The translations under genes were made by a program, and so were the position numbers. Source: Arthrobacter sp. PM3 (lineage in GTDB: Bacteria; Actinomycetota; Actinomycetes; Actinomycetales; Micrococcaceae). From it: a stretch of 64,000 nt of DNA. This document shows positions 1 through 7,855 of the stretch, one piece after another. Position 1 is the stretch's first letter; every line of letters starts with the position of its first letter. The DNA lies in assembly GCF_003352915.1 (NCBI RefSeq), contig NZ_CP022314.1, positions 646,637-710,636 on the forward strand. Direction: 5' to 3'. The notes below the pieces were generated by a model. The model was not told the origin of the DNA and made no database searches. It worked only from the letters and a program-made list of their open reading frames with translations.

Positions 1-249
1 CATGATCACCGCCCGGTCCACCAGATCAAGCCGGTTGGACCCCGGCCGGACAGCGGGCACCGGGCCCGCCTCAACGCCTCCATCAACACCCATACGCATC
101 TGCATGCCGCCAGTCTTGCCCAGCCACCGCTGCGTATTACTGCGCCACACCCCAATCCGGGCCGAGGCCTCCTTCACCGACACCCCCTGCCGCAGAAGTG
201 AAAAGAACTCATCCTTCAGCGCATCCGGCGCCGGATAACCACTCGGCAT
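1..249 (-). CDS. IS30-type transposase, N-terminal fragment (runs off window)
   Basis: Eighty-three codons are visible, from the ATG at 249 to the window edge, preceded by a good ribosome site (GGAGG, about 253-257). The residues read as a short N-terminal helix-turn-helix ('EASARIGVWRSNTQRWLG', about 28-45). A linker follows, then 'RLDLVDRAVI', the point where IS30-family transposases normally enter their second helix-turn-helix ('DR..I...L..G.S...IA...G...STVSRE'). The catalytic DDE domain would lie outside the window. The IS30 family is inferred from this layout and not proven by a catalytic motif. A helix-turn-helix recombinase of another family is the alternative. Confidence 0.65.
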   Translation of the reverse strand, partial: MPSGYPAPDALKDEFFSLLRQGVSVKEASARIGVWRSNTQRWLGKTGGMQMRMGVDGGVEAGPVPAVRPGSNRLDLVDRAVIM

Positions 250-297
250 AGCAACCTCCAAAAACAGAATGTTGCAACGACCGTATGATTTTGCGCG
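1..297 (-). mobile_element. Right end of an IS30-like insertion sequence
   Basis: The transposase fragment starts 249 bases in. The sequence between it and the first repeat-derived base (about 298) is the non-coding end of the element, with a GTTGCAACGACC-like stretch at about 271-282 as a plausible terminal inverted-repeat arm. The other end lies outside the window, so neither the exact terminus nor a target duplication can be verified. The element abuts half of a palindromic repeat that is intact elsewhere in the window. Confidence 0.5.
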
Positions 298-328
298 CCT
301 CCCATGGGCCGTATCTGACCCCGCGTTG
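298..328. repeat. Half copy of the 67-bp palindromic repeat
   Basis: This matches the right arm of the intact palindromes at 1348-1414 and 3951-4017: CTCCCATGGGC, then TATCTGACCCCGCGTTG. The left arm is missing, and IS30-like sequence takes its place. The simplest reading is that the insertion sequence landed in the centre of a full copy, so the other arm should lie beyond the far end of the element. Confidence 0.7.
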
Positions 329-342
329 GTTTAAGCGGGCGG

Positions 343-1329
343 CTACCAGCGGGGGTGGATGGTGTCGCGGAAGTAGCGGTCGTAGATTTCCCGGACGCCG
401 ACGTCGAACGTGGCGTCAATGCCGCTGACGGACGCGGCGGCGGCGTTGGAGCGCGCCTGCTCCACATTCCGTGCGCCCGGGATCACGGTGCTGACGCCGT
501 CCTGCGCCGCGATCCAGGCGATGGCCGCCTGGGCGGTGCTGACGCCGTCGGGCACCAGGTCCTCGAACTCGGCCACCGCCTTCAGGCCCTGGCCGAAGTC
601 CACGCCGGAGAACGTCTCTCCGACGTCGAACGCCGATCCCGTGCGGTTGTAGTTCCGGTGGTCGTCCTCGGCGAAGGTCGTGTCCGCGGTGTATTTGCCG
701 GAGAGCAGGCCCGAGGCGAGCGGCACCCGGGCGATGATCCCCACCCCGGCGGCCTCCGCGGCAGGCAGGACCTCGTCCAGCGGTTTGAGCCGGAAGGCGT
801 TGAGGATGATCTGCACCGTGGCCGTGCCGTCGTGGCGCATGGCCTCGAGCGCCTCGTCGGTGCGTTCGACGCTGACGCCGTAGTTCCGGATGGCGCCCTC
901 GCTGACCAAAGTGTCCAGGGCGTCGTAGACCTCGGCGTTGCTGTACACCGCGGTGGGCGGGCAGTGCAGCTGAACCAGGTCCAGGCAGTCCATGCCCAGG
1001 TTGCGCCGGGACCGGTCCGTCCAGGCGCGGAAGTTGGCGAGGTTGTAGTTCTCCGGCACCTGGTCCAGCCGGCGGCCCATCTTGGTGGCCACCGTGAGGT
1101 CCAGCCCGGGGTTGGCGGCCAGGAACGCTCCGATGGCCTGCTCGCTGCGCCCGTCGCCGTAGACGTCCGCCGTGTCCAGGAACGTGACCCCCGCGTCCAC
1201 GGAGGCGGCGAGGATGGCCTGCGCCTGCGCCGGGTCCACGTTGCCCCAGTCCGCGCCCAGCTGCCAGGTCCCCAGTCCAACGATGGAGACGTCCCGCCCG
1301 GTCTTGCCCAACTGTCGCTTTTCCATCAT
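343..1329 (-). CDS. Aldo/keto reductase
   Basis: A 328-residue NAD(P)H-dependent aldo/keto reductase of the YdhF/Tas-like single-domain TIM-barrel type; these reduce aldehydes and ketones in the cytoplasm. The start is canonical (MEKRQLGKTG; the ATG at 1326 is equally possible). The catalytic tetrad is visible: Asp and Tyr in 'LDTADVYGDGRSE', Lys in 'VATKMGRR' and His in 'LVQLHCPP'. The cofactor-binding end has 'VIPGARNVEQ'. The length is normal for the family. It stands alone between two copies of the palindromic repeat and shows no functional tie to the purine genes. The substrate is unknown. Confidence 0.9.
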   Translation of the reverse strand: MMEKRQLGKTGRDVSIVGLGTWQLGADWGNVDPAQAQAILAASVDAGVTFLDTADVYGDGRSEQAIGAFLAANPGLDLTVATKMGRRLDQVPENYNLANFRAWTDRSRRNLGMDCLDLVQLHCPPTAVYSNAEVYDALDTLVSEGAIRNYGVSVERTDEALEAMRHDGTATVQIILNAFRLKPLDEVLPAAEAAGVGIIARVPLASGLLSGKYTADTTFAEDDHRNYNRTGSAFDVGETFSGVDFGQGLKAVAEFEDLVPDGVSTAQAAIAWIAAQDGVSTVIPGARNVEQARSNAAAASVSGIDATFDVGVREIYDRYFRDTIHPRW

Positions 1330-1347
1330 CCGACTATAGGCCGGAAC

Positions 1348-1414
1348 AGCAACGCGGGGTCAGATATCGCCCGTTGAGGCCCCTCCCATGGGCCGAATCT
1401 GACCCCGCGTTGCT
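1348..1414. repeat. 67-bp palindromic intergenic repeat, copy 2
   Basis: A near-perfect inverted repeat. The left arm AGCAACGCGGGGTCAGATAT and the right arm ATCTGACCCCGCGTTGCT flank a loop centred on TTGAGGCCCCTCCCAT. It lies between two minus-strand genes. Its last base is the first base of the TCA that encodes the stop of the racemase-like gene, so it abuts that coding region exactly. Transcribed, it would form a long hairpin and could end or protect transcripts. An identical-length copy lies at 3951-4017. Confidence 0.85.
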
Positions 1415-2157
1415 CACGGCGTGACCGGCGCGGAGGCAGCCGCGAGCGGCCAGCCGATGACCATCTTGGGCCGCGGGGCTGCATAGGTCCTGACTTTCGA
1501 TGTGCTCAGCTGCAGCCGGACCAGCGATTCGGCGATCGTGACTGCCGCCGCCACACCGTCCACCACGGGGACCCCGGCACGGGCCCGGATCTCCTCGTCG
1601 AGGCCGGCCATGCCGCCGCACCCGAGGACAATAACTTCCGCTTTGTCCTCCCGGACGGCCAGGAGCGCCTGTTCGATGATGGCCTCCACGGCGCGGTCCG
1701 GGTGCTCTTCCAGTTCCAGGACGGCCATGCCGCTGGCCCGGACCGAGGCACACCGTGCGTCGAGGCCCGCGAGCTTCAGCCGGTCCTCGATCAGCGGCAC
1801 GGCCCGGTCCAGGGTGGTGACCACCGAGTACTTGTGGCCAAGGAACATCGCCGTGCTCGCGGCCGCTTCGGTGATGTCCACGACCGGAACGTCGAGGAGC
1901 TCCTGGAGGCCCTCGCGGCCGTGTTCGCCGTAGCCGGCCTGGATGACGGCGTCGAACGGCTCGGGATAGGACAGGACCTTGTCCATGACGGCGATCGCGG
2001 CGAGGTAGCTCTCAAAGTTTCCCTCGCAGGAGTCCGCGCCGAACCGGGGAGTGAGTCCCACAATCTCCGTGCCCGGTAGCGCGGCCTGGCGCGCCTGCGC
2101 GGCGATGGAGTCCGTCATGGACTGGGTGGTGTTGACGTTGGCTACAAGGATCCGCAT
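1414..2157 (-). CDS. Asp/Glu/hydantoin racemase family protein, possibly allantoin racemase-like
   Basis: A 247-residue cytoplasmic protein of the family that includes hydantoin racemase, allantoin racemase (HpxA) and arylmalonate decarboxylase. The start is ATG 2157 ('MRILVANVNTT'); a longer reading frame upstream is Arg-rich and overlaps the permease gene. The C-terminal catalytic cysteine is present (Cys180 in 'IVLGCGGMAG'). The N-terminal partner, normally Cys in 'ACFGDPGL', is replaced by Gly75 in 'AGYGEHGREG'. The gene sits 26 bases downstream of an NCS1 permease and beside xanthine dehydrogenase genes, which suggests allantoin or a hydantoin as substrate. With only one active-site cysteine, racemase activity is uncertain. 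Confidence 0.8.
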   Translation of the reverse strand: MRILVANVNTTQSMTDSIAAQARQAALPGTEIVGLTPRFGADSCEGNFESYLAAIAVMDKVLSYPEPFDAVIQAGYGEHGREGLQELLDVPVVDITEAAASTAMFLGHKYSVVTTLDRAVPLIEDRLKLAGLDARCASVRASGMAVLELEEHPDRAVEAIIEQALLAVREDKAEVIVLGCGGMAGLDEEIRARAGVPVVDGVAAAVTIAESLVRLQLSTSKVRTYAAPRPKMVIGWPLAAASAPVTP

Positions 2158-2183
2158 GGTGGTTCCGCTTTCAGACAGTCCGG

Positions 2184-3752
2184 TCAGTGGGTGCTGGCGA
2201 CGGCGATCGCCTCGCCGTCGATGTCGTCGAACCGCTGGGAGCGGTCTGAGATGGCGTAGTAGATCGCCGCGGCGATTCCGGCCGCGACAAACCACGCGAA
2301 CGGGGCGACGGCTTCCAACGCCGGAACAAAGGCAACCAGGAGGGCAACGCAGGCGGCGGGCACCAGCGCGATGATCGCCCTGGCGTTGAAGCCCTTCTTG
2401 TACTGGTAGGCACCCGCGGGGTCCTCGGTGTACAGCTCAAGCACGTTGACCTTGCCGCGGCGCAGCAGCCAGTAGTCGGCCATGACGACGCCGAACAGCG
2501 GACCAAGGAGCGCTCCGAGTCCGCCCAGGAAGTACACAATCACGATCGGATTGTTGTACAGGTTCCACGGCAGGATGATGAGGCCGATCGTGCCGCTGAC
2601 CCAGGCGGCCCTGCGGAAGTTCAGGTGCTTCGGGAAGAGGTTGGTCAGGGCGTAGACGGGAGCCACAAAGTTCGCCATCAAGTTCACGGCGATGGTCAGG
2701 ATCAGCAGGGCAAGGCAGGCCAGGACAAGGAACAGGGTATTCGGGATGGTCTGGACGATGTCCGACGGGCTCTTGATGATGGTGCCGTTGATCTTGAACT
2801 GGCCGCCGGCCATGACCACTACGATTGCGCCGAAGAGGAGCATGTTGATGGGGATACCCCAGAAGTTGCCCCGCACCACCGCTTTCTTGGAGACGGCCGA
2901 CCGGGTGAAGTCACAGAAGTTCAAGACGAACGTTCCGTAGATGGACACCCACAGGGCACCGCCGGCAAAGATGGTGCGCCACATGTCGATACCTTCGAGG
3001 GCGTGGTTCGAGGACCAAGCGATGGAGCCGCCAGCCTGGACGAAGATCCAGATAGCCATGGTGGCCATCGTGACCAGGATGATGGGCCCGGCGAACGCCT
3101 CGTACTTGCGGATCATTTCCATGCCGAAACTCACGATGACCAGCTGCACGATCCAGAGGAACACGAACGCTGCCCAGCCGAGCGTGGAGAGGCCAAGAAC
3201 GGCGTTGGAGTCCAGGTCCCGGAGCGAGGGAATCATGGCGACGAGCATGACGCGAAGCACCACCGACGCCAGGTAGGTCTGGATGCCGAACCATGCCACG
3301 GCCACCGCGCCGCGCAGGAGGCTGGCGATCTGGGCTCCCCGGATACCGAAGCTGATCCGGCTCATGACGGGGAAAGGGACACCGGTCTTGACGCCCATGA
3401 AGCCGGAGAAGCTGAGCAGCCCGAACAGCAGGACGGCTCCGATGCCCAGGGCCAGCAGGATCTGCCAGCCGCCGAGCCCGAGGGCGAAGAGTCCGATGGC
3501 GAAGGCGTAGTTTCCAAGGCTGTGGACGTCGTTGGCCCAGAGGGTGAAGATGCTGTAGCTCGTCCAGCGGCGGCCTTCCCGCTTCGTCGGAGCGAGGTCA
3601 ATGTTGTAGAGGGTGGGGCTGATCGTCCGGCCGGAGGCGGCGCTGGCTGCATCGCAAAGCGCGTCGACACCCATGGAAGGGTGGGTGGCTTTGTTCAATT
3701 CAGCTGCGGTCTCGGCTGCCGGGTCGACGCCGGTCATCGGGGTCGTCTGCAT
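2184..3752 (-). CDS. NCS1 family permease (allantoin/hydantoin/nucleobase type)
   Basis: A 522-residue inner-membrane symporter of the nucleobase-cation-symport-1 family, which carries allantoin, hydantoins, uracil, cytosine or similar rings with Na+ or H+. The family signature 'YNIDLAPTKREGRRW' lies just before the first of about 12 hydrophobic segments. 'GVPFPVMSRISFGIRG' and a pore-helix region 'AWFGIQTYLA' also fit. The start is taken at ATG 3752 (MQTTPMTG); a longer frame begins at 3809. It is first in a two-gene operon with the racemase-like gene, and the purine-region motif lies 90 bases upstream (3842-3856). Allantoin is the most likely cargo, by context. Confidence 0.88.
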   Translation of the reverse strand: MQTTPMTGVDPAAETAAELNKATHPSMGVDALCDAASAASGRTISPTLYNIDLAPTKREGRRWTSYSIFTLWANDVHSLGNYAFAIGLFALGLGGWQILLALGIGAVLLFGLLSFSGFMGVKTGVPFPVMSRISFGIRGAQIASLLRGAVAVAWFGIQTYLASVVLRVMLVAMIPSLRDLDSNAVLGLSTLGWAAFVFLWIVQLVIVSFGMEMIRKYEAFAGPIILVTMATMAIWIFVQAGGSIAWSSNHALEGIDMWRTIFAGGALWVSIYGTFVLNFCDFTRSAVSKKAVVRGNFWGIPINMLLFGAIVVVMAGGQFKINGTIIKSPSDIVQTIPNTLFLVLACLALLILTIAVNLMANFVAPVYALTNLFPKHLNFRRAAWVSGTIGLIILPWNLYNNPIVIVYFLGGLGALLGPLFGVVMADYWLLRRGKVNVLELYTEDPAGAYQYKKGFNARAIIALVPAACVALLVAFVPALEAVAPFAWFVAAGIAAAIYYAISDRSQRFDDIDGEAIAVASTH

Positions 3753-3841
3753 CGTGGTCTCGCTTCTTGAAAGGGTCTTCCATGCATTCCGCGTCGGGAC
3801 TTGCGCCAAAGAACGAACGGCAGGAGCGTCATTGCTTCTCT

Positions 3842-3856
3842 TTCCACAATGCGGAA
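3842..3856. promoter_or_regulatory. Candidate IclR-type operator (TTCC-N7-GGAA), site A
   Basis: TTCCACAATGCGGAA is an inverted repeat with 4-base arms and a 7-base spacer, 90 bases upstream of the NCS1 permease start. The same architecture, with ACA after the left arm in most copies, recurs at 11424, 14064, 14367, 17914 and 18012, each upstream of a purine/ureide transcript. The IclR gene at 17121-17876 is the natural candidate regulator; this is inference. Confidence 0.5.
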
Positions 3857-3950
3857 GATGGGTATCGAGTAGTGAAATAACGGTATGACCCGGATCACTT
3901 ATCAGTCAAGGGTGGCGGGACCTCGGTCAGTCATAATCGGTTGCTACGAC

Positions 3951-4017
3951 AGCAACGCGGAGTCAGATATCGCCCATTGGGAGCGCTCCCATGGGCGATA
4001 TCTGACCCCGCGTTGCT
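3951..4017. repeat. 67-bp palindromic intergenic repeat, copy 3
   Basis: The same length and arms as the copy at 1348-1414, starting AGCAACGCGGAGTCAGATATC and ending GATATCTGACCCCGCGTTGCT. The centre is slightly different and itself palindromic (GGGAGCGCTCCC). It lies 15 bases beyond the end of the fused xanthine dehydrogenase gene and upstream of the permease operon. Together with copies 1 and 2 it brackets the aldo/keto reductase and the permease/racemase pair. Confidence 0.85.
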
Positions 4018-4031
4018 TTGGCGGAGGGGCT

Positions 4032-6908
4032 CTACAGCGAGGGGACCCGGCCGGCTTCCTTCAGGCCCAGGTAGATCTTGTCGCGGGAGATCGGCAGTTC
4101 GGCGAACCGGACCCCGGTGGCGTTGCGGATGGCGTTCGCCAGGGCCGGTGCCACCGGGTTGAACGGGCTTTCGCTCATGGACTTGGCCCCGAGCGGTCCG
4201 AGTTTGTCGCTGGTATCGGCGAAGTACACCTCGCTGCGCGGCACGTCGGCGAAGGTGGGGATGTGGTACTGCCGCAGGATGTCCGTGGTGACGCGGCCGG
4301 CGTCGTCCACCCTGACTTCCTCGTACAGCGCGGCGCCGAGGGCCTGGGCGATGCCGCCTTCGATCTGCCCGCGGCACTGCCGCGGGTTCACCACCACGCC
4401 GGCGTCGGCGGCCTGCACGCTCTGCAGGATCCGCAGCTCCCCTGTCCCGGTGTTCACGGCCACCCGGAAGCCCTGGACGTTGAAGGCAACGGAGCGCGGC
4501 GTCCCGCCCCAATGCCCCTCGGCGGCGAGTTCGACGCCGGCGGCTGCGGCGGCGTCGTGCAGTTCCGTCAGCGGCACCCGGGTTCCCTCACACACCACGG
4601 CGTCGCCGTCCAGCACACAGCCGGCGGCCGGGACCTGCCGGAGGCCGGCGGCGAAGGCGCGGAGGCGGACGGCGAGGTCCTCGGCCGCGGCGAGCGTGGC
4701 CTTGCCCGCCACCACGATCCCGGCCGAGCCGAAGGCGCCGGAGTCGTGGTCCACGAGGTCGGTGTCGGACTGCCGGACGAGGATCCGGGCGGCAGTCGTG
4801 GCCAGCGCGGTCGCGGCGAGCTGGGCGTGCACGGTGGTGGTGCCGTTGCCGAACTCGGCGGTCCCGACGTCGGCGGCGTATGTCCCGTCCGGCAGGAGCC
4901 GGAGCCTGGAGTGGGCGAAGTGGCCGCGCGGCGGGACGGTGTCGATCATGGACAGCGCCGCGCCCTCCCCGGTGACCCAGCCCGGGCCGAGGTCCTCGAG
5001 CCCGGCGGTCCGGTAGCGTTCCCGGCCGCGGTCCAGGGCATCCTGCACCAGCCGCGTGCACTGGTCCAGTCCGTAGCTGCCGTAGAGCACGTCCTCTTCC
5101 GGGTCCGGGTGCGTGGAGAGCATGTCGTCGCCCTCGCGGACCATGTTGCGGCGGCGGAACTCCATCGGGTCCATGCCGATCCCGGCTGCGAGCTCGTCGA
5201 TCGCGGATTCGATCGCGAACACCGTCTGGCTCAGCCCGTAGCCACGGAATGCCCCGGACGGCACAGTGTTGGTGTACACGGCGTGGGCGTCCACTTTCTT
5301 GTTGGCGCAGTTGTACACGGCCAGGGATTCGCCGCAGCCGTGGAACATCACGCCCACGGAATGGTTGCCGTAGGCGCCGGCATTGGTCAGCACGTCCAGC
5401 TGCAGCGCCGTCAGTTTGCCCTCGGCGCTGGCGGCGGCCTTGAGGTGGATGGTGAACGGGTGCCGGGTGGTGGACGCAGTGAGCTGCTCGGTGCGGGTGA
5501 ATTCGAGCTGCACGGGCCGCCGCAGTTTCAGCGCGGCGAGCGCCACGATGTCTTCGGTGAGGACTTCCTGCTTGCCGCCGAAGCCGCCGCCCACCCGTCC
5601 CGCGACCACCCGGATCGCATCTTCCGGCAGGCCAAAAACCCGGCCCAGGGTGCGCCGGACCAGGAAGGGCACCTGGCTGGAGGTGCGGATCTGCAGCCGG
5701 CCGTCGTCGTCAATGGAGCCGATGGCGGCGTGGGTCTCCAGCGCGGTGTGCTGCACCCGCTGGGTGCGGTACGTCTGTTCGTGGATGAAGGCCGCCGAGG
5801 CAAAGGCCGCCGCGACGTCGCCCAGTTCGGAGTGGAGCTCGGCCACCACGTTCCGCTCCGGCCTGCCGATGCGGGCGGTGGCGGCGTCCTTGTCGCCGTG
5901 GACCAGCGGGGCGCCGGGGCGCAGCGCGTCCTGCGCGGTGAACACCGCGTCCAGGACCTCGTACTCCACCGTCAGCGCCCGGACACCGGCTTCCGCTGCG
6001 GCCACGGTCTCCGCGGCGACGGCGGCGATCCGCTGCCCGACGAACCGGACCACGTCATCGAGCACCCGGGTGTCGTCCGGGTCGTCGGTGTAGAGCTCGT
6101 GCTGGGCGGTGGAGAACAGCTGCGCGGGCGCGTCCTCGTGGGTGAACACCGCGACGACGCCGGGAACGGCCAGCGCCGCCGAGGTGTCGATGGCAAGGAT
6201 CCGGGCGTGGGCGTGCGGCGAGCGCAGGAGCTTGATGTGCAGCAGCCCGGGGAGCTCCTCCGGGGGAACGTCCAGTGTGTACCGGGCTTTGCCGGTGACG
6301 ACGGCGAGGCTTGCCGGCGCGGGGACGTCGTCGCCGAGCTGGCCGGGCTGTGGCTTTGGCCGGGGGCCAGCCTGGGCGTCACCGCCGGCCCCGGACCCGA
6401 GCGCTGCCGGGTCCGGGTGGCTGGATTCGCTGTGCCCGGCCTCGCCGCAGACGGCGTCAGCGATGGCCCGGTAGCCGGTGCAGCGGCACAGGTTCCCCTT
6501 GAGGTTCCGGGGCAGGTTCGCTTTCTGTTCGTCGTCGAAGGTGGCTGCCGTCATCACCATGCCCGCCGTGCAGAATCCGCACTGGAAGCCCTGGCGTTCC
6601 AGGAACTGCTGCTGCACCGGATGCAGGCCGGAGCCGGCTTCAGGACCGGCGAGGCCTTCCACCGTGGTCACGGCCCGGCCTTCGGCCCGGACCGCGGGGT
6701 AGATGCAGCTGTGCACGGGGACGCCGTCCACGTGGACGGTGCAGGCCCCGCAGTCACCGCCGTCGCACCCCTTCTTCACGCCGAAGTTCCCCTGCTCCCG
6801 CAGGAAGGTCCGCAGGCACTGCCCGGGCCGGGGGCCGGCCAGCGCCGGGACGCCGTTGATCTCGATTGCGCCAGTGATTTCGATTGCGCTGTTGTTCTCG
6901 ACGGCCAT
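4032..6908 (-). CDS. Xanthine dehydrogenase, fused Fe-S and molybdopterin subunits
   Basis: A 958-residue molybdenum hydroxylase oxidising hypoxanthine and xanthine to urate. Residues 1-155 are the two [2Fe-2S] domains: Cys48, 53, 56 and 68 form the plant-ferredoxin-like cluster, and Cys110, 113, 141 and 143 the second ('QCGFCTAGM', 'CRCTGY'). A Pro/Gly-rich linker (about 155-190) leads into the Mo-cofactor subunit, with 'GGGFGGKQE' for cofactor binding and a C-terminal 'KSMSESP' carrying the expected catalytic Glu. The FAD subunit is a separate gene two bases upstream. Fe-S plus Mo in one chain with a separate FAD chain is a less usual arrangement. Confidence 0.92.
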   Translation of the reverse strand: MAVENNSAIEITGAIEINGVPALAGPRPGQCLRTFLREQGNFGVKKGCDGGDCGACTVHVDGVPVHSCIYPAVRAEGRAVTTVEGLAGPEAGSGLHPVQQQFLERQGFQCGFCTAGMVMTAATFDDEQKANLPRNLKGNLCRCTGYRAIADAVCGEAGHSESSHPDPAALGSGAGGDAQAGPRPKPQPGQLGDDVPAPASLAVVTGKARYTLDVPPEELPGLLHIKLLRSPHAHARILAIDTSAALAVPGVVAVFTHEDAPAQLFSTAQHELYTDDPDDTRVLDDVVRFVGQRIAAVAAETVAAAEAGVRALTVEYEVLDAVFTAQDALRPGAPLVHGDKDAATARIGRPERNVVAELHSELGDVAAAFASAAFIHEQTYRTQRVQHTALETHAAIGSIDDDGRLQIRTSSQVPFLVRRTLGRVFGLPEDAIRVVAGRVGGGFGGKQEVLTEDIVALAALKLRRPVQLEFTRTEQLTASTTRHPFTIHLKAAASAEGKLTALQLDVLTNAGAYGNHSVGVMFHGCGESLAVYNCANKKVDAHAVYTNTVPSGAFRGYGLSQTVFAIESAIDELAAGIGMDPMEFRRRNMVREGDDMLSTHPDPEEDVLYGSYGLDQCTRLVQDALDRGRERYRTAGLEDLGPGWVTGEGAALSMIDTVPPRGHFAHSRLRLLPDGTYAADVGTAEFGNGTTTVHAQLAATALATTAARILVRQSDTDLVDHDSGAFGSAGIVVAGKATLAAAEDLAVRLRAFAAGLRQVPAAGCVLDGDAVVCEGTRVPLTELHDAAAAAGVELAAEGHWGGTPRSVAFNVQGFRVAVNTGTGELRILQSVQAADAGVVVNPRQCRGQIEGGIAQALGAALYEEVRVDDAGRVTTDILRQYHIPTFADVPRSEVYFADTSDKLGPLGAKSMSESPFNPVAPALANAIRNATGVRFAELPISRDKIYLGLKEAGRVPSL

Positions 6909-6910
6909 GC

Positions 6911-7855
6911 TCAGGCCCCTTCCTGCTGCGAAGCCTGCGCTGACGCGCGCCGCGGAGGCCAGAAGTCACCGGAAACGCGTGCCGGTGCCGTGCCGGCCGG
7001 CGCGGCCAGTTCGGCGCGGATTTCCTCGGCCAGCCGGTAGGTCATGTCCTTGCGCCAGGCGGGCAGGCCGTGGATGTCATCGTGGTAGAGCCCGTCCGGG
7101 ATGGCGGCGTCGAGCTCGGCACCTGTGCCGGCGTCGTCCGCGCCGGCAGGCAGGCGCAGCTGCACGGGCCGCTTGGTGGCGGCGGTGACGGTCAGGACCA
7201 GCGCACCGTCGGCGCCATCTTCTGCACGCCCCTGCCGTCCGATCAGCAGCACGCCGGAGCGGCCCAGGTTGCTCAGCGAGAGCCGGCGGAACGCCACCCG
7301 GGAGGCAAGGGCCGACGCCGGGAGGTGGACGCTGCGGAGCAGCTCGCCGGGAGCGAGGCAGTTGCGCGCGTCGCCCGTGACAAAGTCGCGCACGGGGACC
7401 TCGCGGCGGGTGCCGCCCGGGCCGAGCACCGTGGCCGTGCCGTCGAGGGCGGCACAGAGCGAGATCATGGGCCCGGCCGGCAGGGACGTGCAGAGGTTGC
7501 CGCCCACGGTGGACATGTTCCAGACCTTGAAGGATGCCACGAACGAATCGCAGCATGGCCGGATCAGCTCCAGCCCGGGCCACGCAGCCGCACGGGCCCG
7601 GCCGGCGTCCGATTCCGGCACCGCATAGAGTTCGGCGATGGTGCACGTGGCCGCGAGGTCGATTCCGGCGTCGGACACGGTGACCGCCGGCCAGCCGGTG
7701 GCGCCGAGGTCCAGGAGCCGCCGGAGGGGTTCGCGGCCAAAGGCGAAGCTGCCGTAGGAAAACAGGACCGTGCCGCCGGCCAGCCAGGCGTCGCCGTCGC
7801 GCCAGTCGGCCGGATCCGAGGTGCGGACCACGGCCTCGATGGTGTTCATGTCCAT
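6911..7855 (-). CDS. Xanthine dehydrogenase FAD-binding subunit
   Basis: A 314-residue middle subunit of the molybdenum hydroxylase, passing electrons from the Fe-S centres to NAD+. The FAD-binding fold of the CO-dehydrogenase flavoprotein family is evident: 'WLAGGTVLFSYGSF' near the N-terminus, and 'CCDSFVASFKVWNMSTVGGNLCTSLPAGPM', a variant of the usual 'ATVGGN...SPAAD' flavin loop, in the middle. The C-terminal domain contains 'RRLSLSNLGRSGVLL'. A strong ribosome site (AGGAGATGTC) precedes ATG 7855. The gene overlaps xdhC by 10 bases and is two bases from the Fe-S/Mo gene, so the three are surely co-translated. Confidence 0.9.
   Translation of the reverse strand: MDMNTIEAVVRTSDPADWRDGDAWLAGGTVLFSYGSFAFGREPLRRLLDLGATGWPAVTVSDAGIDLAATCTIAELYAVPESDAGRARAAAWPGLELIRPCCDSFVASFKVWNMSTVGGNLCTSLPAGPMISLCAALDGTATVLGPGGTRREVPVRDFVTGDARNCLAPGELLRSVHLPASALASRVAFRRLSLSNLGRSGVLLIGRQGRAEDGADGALVLTVTAATKRPVQLRLPAGADDAGTGAELDAAIPDGLYHDDIHGLPAWRKDMTYRLAEEIRAELAAPAGTAPARVSGDFWPPRRASAQASQQEGA

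Noticed and set aside
3885..7040. A 1051-codon open frame on the plus strand
   Set aside because: It is antisense to the fused xanthine dehydrogenase. The translation is Gly/Arg/His/Val-rich with no motif, as expected opposite a GC-rich gene.
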